Source of the DNA: an uncultured Oscillospiraceae bacterium
GTDB lineage: Bacteria; Bacillota; Clostridia; Oscillospirales; Oscillospiraceae
NCBI GenBank assembly: GCA_910577805.1
Contig: CAJTOE010000066.1
Span: 1-12,666 of the forward strand
Direction: 5' to 3'
DNA length: 12,666 nt
In this document: positions 1 through 6,545 of the stretch, piece by piece
How the letters are laid out: each line of letters begins with the position of its first letter
How positions within the stretch are numbered: the first letter of the stretch is position 1
Translations under genes and position numbers: made by a program
The notes under the pieces: generated by a model
Told to the model about the DNA's origin: nothing
Seen by the model: only the letters and a program-made list of their open reading frames with translations
The model's database searches: none

Positions 1-8
1 CCCCGCCA

Positions 9-91
9 GGGGGGAAGGCTTATCGGTGCGACTATCGAGACTACTGTACAGTGGGGCAAGTGCCAGTGTTGGAGCCTTCCCCCTCATGGGG
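9..91. repeat. Imperfect inverted repeat at left edge (possible small mobile repeat)
   Basis: The bases GGGGGGAAGGCT at 9-20 reappear as the inverted AGCCTTCCCCCT at 80-91 with one mismatch, enclosing about 60 bases that hold no gene. The right arm merges into the hairpin repeat at 75-131. This could be the terminal inverted repeats of a small non-coding element, or two members of a dispersed hairpin family in opposite orientation. The left arm lies close to the window edge, so its full extent cannot be seen. Confidence 0.35.
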
Positions 92-131
92 GAAGGTGGC
101 ACGGCGAAGCCGTGACGGATGAGGGTGAAAA
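75..131. repeat. Dispersed hairpin repeat, copy 1
   Basis: Two adjacent hairpins are visible. The first has a perfect 9-bp stem (CCTTCCCCC 75-83, GGGGGAAGG 88-96) with a TCAT loop. The second is CACGGC-GAA-GCCGTG at 100-114. The 32 bases at 100-131 recur with one mismatch at 6514-6545. The element lies just beyond the stop codon of the XRE regulator (minus strand), so it sits in a 3' intergenic position like copy 2. There is no T-run, so it is not a classical terminator. From memory, this core is a common intergenic repeat in Oscillospiraceae genomes. Confidence 0.7.
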
Positions 132-141
132 CGCCCGAAGG

Positions 142-381
142 TCACTCCAAATCCAAGTCTTGTGGGAACTGGCCTGGTTCCTCGGTGAGGCAAGTCAGAT
201 AATCCATGGATATATTGTAGAATTTTGCAAGATTGATTAGAGTAGTTAACTGGGGTTCGCGCTCGCCGTATTCATAGCGCTGGTAGCATCGAACTGTAAC
301 ACCAATTTGTTGTGTAAGCAATTTTTGAGAAATGTCCTTTTGCTTCCTTAAAAATGAAAGACGTTCTGAAAACTTAGACAA
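142..381 (-). CDS. XRE-family helix-turn-helix transcriptional regulator
   Basis: This is a 79-residue single-domain DNA-binding protein. The HTH_3/XRE fold fills nearly all of it: 'RLSFLRKQKDISQKLLTQQI' (about residues 7-26) forms helices 1-2, and 'GVTVRCYQRYEYGEREPQ' holds the recognition helix followed by the typical E.G.R.P turn. A helix containing 'LINLAKFYNISMDYL' closes the domain. No effector domain is present, which is usual for small phage- or island-type repressors. The start is TTG: AAGGAGT (391-397) lies 9 bases upstream and no in-frame ATG competes. The gene is divergent from the small gene at 468-728, and its SD overlaps the start of that gene's -35 box, so it is likely to control that promoter and its own (inference). 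Its composition is AT-richer than the rest of the window. Confidence 0.88.
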   Translation of the reverse strand: MSKFSERLSFLRKQKDISQKLLTQQIGVTVRCYQRYEYGEREPQLTTLINLAKFYNISMDYLTCLTEEPGQFPQDLDLE

Positions 382-395
382 ATTTTATTCACTCC

Positions 396-425
396 TTGAC
401 AATGATCGTATGTTCGTGGTATAAT
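396..425 (+). promoter_or_regulatory. Consensus sigma-A promoter for the small gene at 468
   Basis: TTGACA (396-401) and TATAAT (420-425) both match consensus perfectly, with an 18-base spacer. Transcription would begin near 432, about 36 bases before the ATG at 468. A promoter this strong next to a divergent XRE gene suggests that repression keeps it in check. It also rules out the longer reading frame that begins with TTG at 396, because that codon lies inside the -35 box. Confidence 0.75.
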
Positions 426-430
426 CTTAA

Positions 431-446
431 TGAACGATTGAACGTT
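431..446. promoter_or_regulatory. Tandem 8-bp direct repeat, candidate XRE operator
   Basis: TGAACGAT (431-438) is followed at once by TGAACGTT (439-446), differing in one base. The pair begins at the predicted transcription start of the consensus promoter, where a bound repressor would block initiation. Assigning it to the XRE protein at 142-381 is inference from position only. Confidence 0.35.
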
Positions 447-467
447 ACATTAACTGGGGGTATAACA

Positions 468-728
468 ATGACACTATACGACGCTCTTTACATGTACGCC
501 ATGGAAAATGTATTCACCCATTTTGAAAAACCGTATAAAGCACAGCTACACAGTCTGAACAAGCAAATTGACCAAACCATTGAGCTTCTGCAAAAGCTTG
601 GCCCAGAGGCCGGCGCATTAACCAAAAAACTGGATTCCTCCTTTCGGGAATATCTGGAGCTGATGGAAAAGCCCTGCCTTCAAACCGGAATATCTGTGGG
701 AATGGAAGTACAGAAATTAGTGGAATAA
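468..728 (+). CDS. Small helical protein of unknown function (DUF6809-like pattern)
   Basis: This is an 86-residue protein from ATG 468. The in-frame extension back to 396 is rejected because the promoter lies inside it. A G-rich SD (GGGGG, 456-460) sits 7 bases upstream. The protein is predicted to be mostly alpha-helical, with a heptad-like middle ('LHSLNKQIDQTIELLQKL') and a C-terminal helix ending 'TGISVGMEVQKLVE'. The pattern of helices plus a terminal G..(x)G...E stretch resembles small Clostridia proteins grouped as DUF6809, but I recognise this only by pattern and no function is known. There is no signal peptide or membrane segment. It is divergent from the XRE regulator and ends 5 bases before the stop codon of the giant minus-strand gene. 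A toxin, antitoxin or phage-accessory role is possible but unsupported. Confidence 0.7.
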   Translation: MTLYDALYMYAMENVFTHFEKPYKAQLHSLNKQIDQTIELLQKLGPEAGALTKKLDSSFREYLELMEKPCLQTGISVGMEVQKLVE

Positions 729-733
729 AAGCA

Positions 734-3700
734 TTACCCCCGTGTCCGCAAAAGCTGTTCCAAATCGTTGTCCAGATACACCGACGCCGACAAATTCGGG
801 TCATAATGCAGGCATGTACCCTTGTCCGGACACAGCGGCAGAATCACCGCCTCCGAAAGACGGCTCAGGGTCAGATTCCGGGCGTACAGCGTCCGGTACT
901 CCTGCTCCAGCGTATAAATCACATCCCTGGAGGACTCCAGACAGCACCGTGAAAGCTGGAAAATCGCCTCCTGATTGCTCTCGTCCTGGAAGGTGGGGGC
1001 CGCATAGGGCAGAATATGATTGATCCCAGGCAGCAGTCCGGGCACCGGCGACGTGGGACGGCGCACGGTGTTGCCTCCGATAAAGGGATACAGCGTGGAT
1101 TCCACGAACCACTGCCGCAGTGTGGGCAGGAAATACACACTGTCCACCGGGATTTTCCGGGCGTTCATCAAATCCCGCCCGTGGCCCGACAGCAGACCCA
1201 CCATCACAATACGCACGTCCACCCCCTCGGCTTTCAGCACCGGGTCCAGGGCCTTGACCCGGATACCGGGGTGCATCAAGTCATCCACCAGGACCACCGG
1301 ACGGTCAAAGGATTTTATGGTCCGGATCTGGCTGGGAATGGGCGAATAGTACGGGAACGCCTCAATGGTGCTCTCCTTCAAATCAGGGGTGTACACCTTG
1401 TCCGTATGCAGCGTTTTGGTTACCGTGTTCGGCACGGTCTTTCCGCGTAATAGCTTGCCAAAGGGCACGCACATATATTCTCCCAGCCGCCGGGGCTCGG
1501 TGGGCACGATGGGCACCTGATTGAACGCCGTGATCATTTGCAGCAGCCGGTGATGGATCACGTCTGTGGACAGGGTGAGGACCAAAGACCCAGGGTACAG
1601 AGCCGTCAGGGTGGTTTGCAGCCGCTCGTGGCCCCGGCGGATGGCCGAAAGCACCCGCGGGTTCCGGTTCAGCGGCTCCTGAATGGTAGTCTCCAGGTTT
1701 TGCAGCAGTACGGTGGGGGCGCGCATATCCACCTCCAGCAGCATCCGGTCCGCCTCCCGCCGGACAAAGCCCTGGCGCTGGAGCACCTTTACGATCTCCG
1801 GACTGAACCGCCCGCCGTAGGGGGCGTACAGCGCGTAGACGCACTCGTCCGCCAGCGCCGCCGCCAGCACCTCCGCCAGAAGGAGCTGGACATAGTCCAT
1901 ATGCGGCTCGCTGGTGTCCGCCGCCGCCGCCGTCAGAAACAGAGTCCGTCCCGCGGCGCGCAGCCGCACCCGGTCAGACAGTTCCTCGTCCTGGAGCGCC
2001 CCGAACAGGTCGGCGGTGGACAGATACCGGAAGCTGGCAAAGCCCAGCAGCTTGTCCTGGCCCGTGTGCCGCAGCAGAAGCAGCCGGTCCCCCTGCTGGC
2101 ACATGCTCTGCCGGATGGTCTCCCGGTCCGGCAGGCCCGCCGTGAGCTGGGCGGCCATCAGAGGCTCGACCTCGTCCAGCCATTGGAACGCAAGCGTCCC
2201 CTCCCCCAGGAGGGGTTTATTTTGGCTGTCCCGCAGGTACAGGCCGTTTTGATAGATGAAATCCTGAATGACCGGGTCGATGAAATTGGAAATATCCCGG
2301 TTCAGGTCCACATTTTCCCGGATCCGGGTGGAGCTGATGTCCTCCAGGTGGGGGGGGAGCTGGAGCTGGATGACCTCGCCGGTGATGTGCAGCTGGTCCC
2401 TGGGCGGCAGAGGGGCCTCCCCGGCCCGGCGAAAAATGATGTGGTTCATGGAGTGGATGGAGTAGGGCTGGGGGGGCGACTGGTACGAGGAGGCATGGGC
2501 CACCACGTCGCTGCCCACCACCAAATAGACCTCCTGGTCCGGGAACAGCTCCCGCAGGCGCTTCAGGTCGGCGGGGTTGGCGATGTTTACGGGGATGTCG
2601 TCGGGGAACAGGTGGACGTGGAAATCGCCCGCCACGGACAGGTTGACGATCTGCCGCCGGATCAGGTGGGGCTGGGCCTTTTTGGACCAGGAGAACTCGT
2701 CCACCGCTAAGTAGACCTCAAAGCCCAGGTCCCGGATGGCGTGGACGATGCCCTTGTGGGACAGGGTGAAGGGGTCGAACGTGCCGGGGAAGAAGGCGAT
2801 TTTCTTGGGGGTTGCAAAGGTAAACGGCCCCTGCTCCAGCCGGTGCTGGGCGATGAAGCGGTTGATGTGGGCCAGGGCCGACGCGCGGTAGAACACGGTA
2901 AGGGCGTCCTCCTGGGGGTCGGGCTGGGTGAGGAAGAGCAGCTTCCGGTAGCACAGAGAGAACAGGTCCGACTTCTGGTCCGGGCTGAGACGGTTGCTCT
3001 CAAACAGCAGTTTGCCGATCACCAAAAGGGCCTCCTGGCGTACGGACTCCCGGTAGTGGGCCAGACCCTGGAGCAGCAGGTCCAAAAGCTGCTGGTTCCG
3101 GGCCTCGTACCGGGCGGCGGACTCGGTGAAGCGGCCCCGGTAGGTGGGGTAATATTGCAGCAGCACGGCAATGGTATTCAAGGCTCCGGCCACGGCGCTG
3201 TGGTTGGGTGAACCCAGCAGCGTTTTCAGCCAAAGCACCTGCTCGTCCAGCTCGCTGGGGTGCAGGTATAGAGCCGCCTGGCCCAGATATTCAGGGATGT
3301 ACTTGGAAATTTCGTACTGCCCCATCTCCAGGCCCTTGCCCAGCTCCACCACTACCTCATTGCGCTGTTCCCGGCTCAGGCGGGGTAAAATACGCACCAG
3401 GGCAGTACCGGCGTTGTGCCGGACCACCACGCGCTCGGAGACCTTTACCAGGTTGGAGAAGTGGGTGGAGATGTGCAGGATGTGGTCCATCAGGCCGTGT
3501 TCGACCTGGTCCCGAAGCAGCTCGATACCGACGACCTTGGCAATCCAGGGGGTGGCGATTTTCAGGTTGTCCAAAAAAACCTCGCCGGTCACGTCCTGCT
3601 CGTAGAGCAGATGCCGGTGGAGGGACACGTCCTGTCTGGCCCGGCGCAGGATGCGATACTGCAAAAAGACCAGGGGCAGGCTGTTCTGGGGGATTTTTTG

Positions 3701-5530
3701 GGCGATTTCGACGATGCGCCGGAGCTGGGGATGGTCCTGGGCCAGGGAGCGTTCCGCCTCCCGGAGGAACAGCAGCGCGGCCACTTGCAGGCGCAGTTCC
3801 TCCGAGTGGGCGAAGTAGGCGGCAAATTCGATCAGCTCCCCCCGCGTGGCCTCGTCGTAGTACTGGGGGGGCAGATGGCAGATCGCGTCCAGCAGGGTAA
3901 AGGCCGTGTCCGGGTCCCGCTCCTCCGGCTTGCGGTAGTACCGCAGCAGCGCGCCGATAAACCGGGGGGCGGTCTCCGGGCGGCCGTATTGCAGGGCGGA
4001 ATCCACCACCAGCTTGAGGGTGTAGCCGATGTGGCCCCGCTGCTGGACGGTGGTGCGGTGGTCGGGGTAGATGATTTTATCCAAATACTGCTCCCAGAGC
4101 GTAAAGGGGACTTCCTCCGCCGGGTCGGCCTGGGCATCGGCGGGCAGCTCCTTGCGGTAGACCAGATGGAACCGGGCAATGATCTGGCCGATGAGGGCCG
4201 CGGCCTGACGGCGGATGTCGCCCTCACGGTGGGTCAGCAGCTCGTACAAAAAAGCGAGGGCCTGGGTCTTTTGGGAGACAGACAGATATGTATTATACTC
4301 CCCAAAAATGTTCAGGTAGGCCCGGAGCTGCTGCCAGCTCTTGGTGGAGCGGGCGCTTTCGATCAAATTGCCGAACTTGCGCTCGTTGGACAGCTGGTGC
4401 ATCAGCTTCAGGTTGTGTTCCACAGACAGGAGAATCAGCCGGTCCACCGTCTCGTCTGGCCCCATAAGGGAGGGGTCCTTCAGAGGCGCGGGGCGGCGGT
4501 GGTCCCCGGCCAGGGTCACGTCCACTCCCTGGCTGACCATGTAGTCCTCAAAGTCGTGGAGCTTGCCGTATACGAACTCGTACCGGCGGCGCTTGGCCTG
4601 GTCCACGTTGTCCAGCTTGGACAGGATTACCTGGAAGGACTGGTCCAGGGGGTAGAGGACGGTAATTTCATTGCCCTGGGGGTCCCGGTCCTGCTTGCAG
4701 CGGAAGTCGGCGTAAATCAGGCACAGGGACTCCACCGACAGGGTGTCCAGCTCCAGGTCCCAGGTGGAGTGATTGGAGGCGATATGGCTGATGTCGTCCA
4801 TCTTCCGCTTTTGCAGCCACTGGTCGGTGTAGTAGTAGTGGAGGTAGGGCACCCGCTCTCCGGGGCGGCAGCCGAACTTGCCCAGGTCGTGGGCGGCGGC
4901 GGCGGCGGAAATCAGCGCCAGGTCGATTTCCGTGCCGGACTTGGCCAGACCCTGGGCCACGGACAGGGCGATGTGATGGACTCCGGCGATATGCCCCAGA
5001 GTCTTGAAGGGGGTGACCTCCAGCCCCAGGCGCATCAGCTCGTATAAATATTCCTCCCGCCAGGCGGTCAGGAAGCGGCGGTAGGATTTGGCGCTGTCGC
5101 AGTTGGCGTACTCCTCCTCGCTGAGGAACCGGAAATCCACCAGCGGGTCGGCGGGCAGGTCCTGGCGCTCCTGGTCCAGCAGGACCTGCAAAACGGTCAG
5201 GTAGAATTTGGCCCCTCCCTCGTAGGGGGCGGCGTCGGCGGCAAAGCCCGTGTTGGGGTACATGACCTCCCGGATGTACCGGTAGCAGAAGGACAACCAG
5301 CCGTCCGGGGGTTCGGGGCAGATGAACTCCAGGATGGGACGGCACAGGTCCAGCACCTGGGCGCAGGTGAGGCGCTGTTCAATGGGCAGAAGCTGGGCCA
5401 GCCCCTCCTCCCACTGGCGGTTTTTCAGGAGCGTTTTCGCCGCGTGCCGGCCGTTGAGAAAGGGCAGGTCCCGGCGGGTCAGCTCCTCGGCCAGCTCGGC
5501 GGTGAGCTGGCGCATTTGTTTTTCATTCAT
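734..5530 (-). CDS. Giant multidomain protein: HD domain, HEAT-like scaffold, NMNAT-type nucleotidyltransferase, GNAT-like and PRTase-like domains
   Basis: 1598 residues with no internal break. Residues 175-320 form an HD-type metal phosphohydrolase fold: 'HH' 185-186, 'AAHDLGKFG' with H214-D215, 'HIASNH' 249-254 and D307/D310; the H186-to-H214 spacing is like that of YqeK Ap4A hydrolases. Residues about 360-905 are HEAT/ARM-like helical repeats, for example 'REGDIRRQAAALIGQII' and 'RESVRQEALLVIGKLL'. Residues 908-1100 are a NadD-family adenylyltransferase: 'FPGTFDPFTLSH' 914-925, 'VVGSD' 1004-1008, 'ISSTRIR' 1065-1071 and a NadD-like end 'FIYQNGLYL'. Residues 1150-1270 look GNAT-like ('VLQRQGFVRRE'). 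Residues 1310-1490 are type I PRTase-like, with 'VVLVDDLMHPG' at 1412-1422. No signal peptide, so cytosolic. ATG 5530 has GGAGTG 7 bases upstream and its own promoter. A role in NAD or nucleotide metabolism is inference; substrates are unknown. Confidence 0.85.
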   Translation of the reverse strand: MNEKQMRQLTAELAEELTRRDLPFLNGRHAAKTLLKNRQWEEGLAQLLPIEQRLTCAQVLDLCRPILEFICPEPPDGWLSFCYRYIREVMYPNTGFAADAAPYEGGAKFYLTVLQVLLDQERQDLPADPLVDFRFLSEEEYANCDSAKSYRRFLTAWREEYLYELMRLGLEVTPFKTLGHIAGVHHIALSVAQGLAKSGTEIDLALISAAAAAHDLGKFGCRPGERVPYLHYYYTDQWLQKRKMDDISHIASNHSTWDLELDTLSVESLCLIYADFRCKQDRDPQGNEITVLYPLDQSFQVILSKLDNVDQAKRRRYEFVYGKLHDFEDYMVSQGVDVTLAGDHRRPAPLKDPSLMGPDETVDRLILLSVEHNLKLMHQLSNERKFGNLIESARSTKSWQQLRAYLNIFGEYNTYLSVSQKTQALAFLYELLTHREGDIRRQAAALIGQIIARFHLVYRKELPADAQADPAEEVPFTLWEQYLDKIIYPDHRTTVQQRGHIGYTLKLVVDSALQYGRPETAPRFIGALLRYYRKPEERDPDTAFTLLDAICHLPPQYYDEATRGELIEFAAYFAHSEELRLQVAALLFLREAERSLAQDHPQLRRIVEIAQKIPQNSLPLVFLQYRILRRARQDVSLHRHLLYEQDVTGEVFLDNLKIATPWIAKVVGIELLRDQVEHGLMDHILHISTHFSNLVKVSERVVVRHNAGTALVRILPRLSREQRNEVVVELGKGLEMGQYEISKYIPEYLGQAALYLHPSELDEQVLWLKTLLGSPNHSAVAGALNTIAVLLQYYPTYRGRFTESAARYEARNQQLLDLLLQGLAHYRESVRQEALLVIGKLLFESNRLSPDQKSDLFSLCYRKLLFLTQPDPQEDALTVFYRASALAHINRFIAQHRLEQGPFTFATPKKIAFFPGTFDPFTLSHKGIVHAIRDLGFEVYLAVDEFSWSKKAQPHLIRRQIVNLSVAGDFHVHLFPDDIPVNIANPADLKRLRELFPDQEVYLVVGSDVVAHASSYQSPPQPYSIHSMNHIIFRRAGEAPLPPRDQLHITGEVIQLQLPPHLEDISSTRIRENVDLNRDISNFIDPVIQDFIYQNGLYLRDSQNKPLLGEGTLAFQWLDEVEPLMAAQLTAGLPDRETIRQSMCQQGDRLLLLRHTGQDKLLGFASFRYLSTADLFGALQDEELSDRVRLRAAGRTLFLTAAAADTSEPHMDYVQLLLAEVLAAALADECVYALYAPYGGRFSPEIVKVLQRQGFVRREADRMLLEVDMRAPTVLLQNLETTIQEPLNRNPRVLSAIRRGHERLQTTLTALYPGSLVLTLSTDVIHHRLLQMITAFNQVPIVPTEPRRLGEYMCVPFGKLLRGKTVPNTVTKTLHTDKVYTPDLKESTIEAFPYYSPIPSQIRTIKSFDRPVVLVDDLMHPGIRVKALDPVLKAEGVDVRIVMVGLLSGHGRDLMNARKIPVDSVYFLPTLRQWFVESTLYPFIGGNTVRRPTSPVPGLLPGINHILPYAAPTFQDESNQEAIFQLSRCCLESSRDVIYTLEQEYRTLYARNLTLSRLSEAVILPLCPDKGTCLHYDPNLSASVYLDNDLEQLLRTRG

Positions 5531-5572
5531 AAGAAATCACTCCGTATGCCTGACGGCGGATTAGTTGCCCTA

Positions 5573-5601
5573 AGTTTATCACAGTTTATTCCAATTGACA
5601 A
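5573..5601 (-). promoter_or_regulatory. Promoter of the giant multidomain gene
   Basis: On the minus strand, TTGTCA (5601-5596) and TAAACT (5578-5573) are separated by exactly 17 bases. Transcription would start near 5566, giving a leader of about 36 bases before ATG 5530. The -35 box overlaps, on the opposite strand, the -35 box of the divergent flavodoxin/ferredoxin promoter. Confidence 0.5.
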
Positions 5602-5623
5602 TCCTTTGCCGATGGTCTAATAT
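5595..5623 (+). promoter_or_regulatory. Promoter of the flavodoxin/ferredoxin gene
   Basis: TTGACA (5595-5600) is perfect consensus and is followed after 17 bases by TAATAT (5618-5623). The predicted start lies near 5630, which leaves a very short leader carrying AAGGAGG (5631-5637). An alternative -10 nearby is possible, but the -35 is clear. Confidence 0.5.
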
Positions 5624-5646
5624 GGTTTCCAAGGAGGGATGTTTCC

Positions 5647-6459
5647 ATGAATATCCAAAAAATTGTTGTCGTCTACTTCAGCCCCACCGGCGGGGTGGAA
5701 AAGGCCGCCCGCATCGTGGCCGGGGAGCTGGCCCAGCGCCTGGGCCTGGAGCCGGAGTACATCAATTTCACCAAGCCGGAGGCCCGGCAGCAGGAGTACC
5801 GGTTCGGCCCCGCAGACCTGGTGGTCGCCGCCTCGCCCGTGTACGCGGGCCGTCTGCCCAACAAGATCATGCCGGATTATCAGGCCAGGCTTTTGGGGGA
5901 AAACACCCCGGCGGTGCCCCTGTGCGTGTTCGGCAACCGGAATTATGACGAGGCGGTACGGGAGTGGGTGCTCCTTCTGGAGGCCAACGGCTTCCAGATC
6001 GCCGGAGCCGCCGCCTTTGCCGGCCGTCACGCCTTCTCCGACCGGGTGGGGACCGGCCGTCCCGACGGGGAGGACCAGGCCCAGATGCGCGCCTTCGCCG
6101 GAGCCGTGGCGGACAAGCTGGCCGGGGACGTACTGCCCGTGCTGGAGCTGGACCGCAGTGAGATCGGGCCGTACTACACCCCCCTGAAGGAGGACAAGAC
6201 CCCCGCCAAGTTTTTGAAGGCAAAGCCCCTCACCGACTGGGGGAAGTGTTCCCGGTGCGGGGCCTGCGCCCGTGCGTGCCCCGTGGGGAGCATCGACAAG
6301 GAGACGATGGAGGCGGTGGGGCTTTGCATCAAGTGCCAGGCCTGTGTGCGCCGCTGTACGGTCCACGCCAAGTATTTTGAGGACCGGGATTTCCTGTCCC
6401 ATGTGGCGATGCTGGAGCAGAATTATACGCAGCAGGCGGAGAATTTGGTTTTGGTTTGA
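5647..6459 (+). CDS. EFR1-type flavodoxin / 2[4Fe-4S] ferredoxin fusion protein
   Basis: This is a 270-residue cytosolic redox protein. The N-terminal half is flavodoxin-like: 'VVVYFSPTGG' (7-16) is the FMN phosphate-binding loop after the first strand, and 'ASPVYAGRLP' (62-71) and 'CVFGNRNYDEA' (93-103) match the flavin-contact loops of the family. The C-terminal part carries two [4Fe-4S] motifs of the CxxCxxCxxxC type with cysteines 201/204/207/211 and 227/230/233/237. In the first, the last cysteine is followed by proline (CPVGS) as in bacterial ferredoxins; in the second it is followed by threonine. The architecture matches EFR1 family proteins, thought to shuttle electrons; the partner enzyme is unknown. 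AAGGAGG (5631-5637) lies 9 bases before the ATG. The gene is transcribed alone, divergent from the giant gene, and ends before the repeat and terminator at 6501-6590. Confidence 0.9.
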   Translation: MNIQKIVVVYFSPTGGVEKAARIVAGELAQRLGLEPEYINFTKPEARQQEYRFGPADLVVAASPVYAGRLPNKIMPDYQARLLGENTPAVPLCVFGNRNYDEAVREWVLLLEANGFQIAGAAAFAGRHAFSDRVGTGRPDGEDQAQMRAFAGAVADKLAGDVLPVLELDRSEIGPYYTPLKEDKTPAKFLKAKPLTDWGKCSRCGACARACPVGSIDKETMEAVGLCIKCQACVRRCTVHAKYFEDRDFLSHVAMLEQNYTQQAENLVLV

Positions 6460-6500
6460 TGGGGGGAGGGGTTTCCTCTTTGGCTCTTGCGGGCCTCCCT

Positions 6501-6545
6501 CACCCTCATCCGTCACGGCGAAGCCGTGATGGATGAGGGTGAAAA
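6501..6545. repeat. Dispersed hairpin repeat, copy 2
   Basis: Bases 6501-6519 pair with 6523-6541 around a GAA loop, giving a 19-bp stem with a single G:T wobble. The 32 bases at 6514-6545 match copy 1 at 100-131 except for one base. The element is 41 bases after the stop of the flavodoxin/ferredoxin gene and directly before a separate terminator. It may act as an RNA 3'-end stabiliser or be a REP-like mobile repeat (inference). Confidence 0.75.

Noticed and set aside
100..114. Repeat hairpin as a rho-independent terminator of the XRE gene
   Set aside because: No U-tract follows on the minus strand. The same sequence recurs at 6514 beside a true terminator, which points to a dispersed repeat.
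396..467. N-terminal extension of the small helical protein
   Set aside because: The TTG at 396 is part of the -35 box of a consensus promoter, so this stretch lies upstream of or at the transcription start.
142..728. XRE gene and small gene as a proven toxin-antitoxin pair
   Set aside because: Divergent orientation and an unknown small protein are compatible with regulation, but no known toxin or antitoxin motif is visible, so I do not claim it.
1538..2710. Plus-strand open frame of 390 codons opposite the NMNAT and GNAT region
   Set aside because: Shadow of the minus-strand gene, whose catalytic motifs are clear. The product has low-complexity Q/R/G/V composition and no motif.
3416..5047. 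Long plus-strand open frame (543 codons) opposite the giant gene
   Set aside because: It is the antisense shadow of well-supported HD and HEAT coding sequence. It is glycine/valine/glutamine-rich without any domain pattern, and has no ribosome binding site or promoter of its own.
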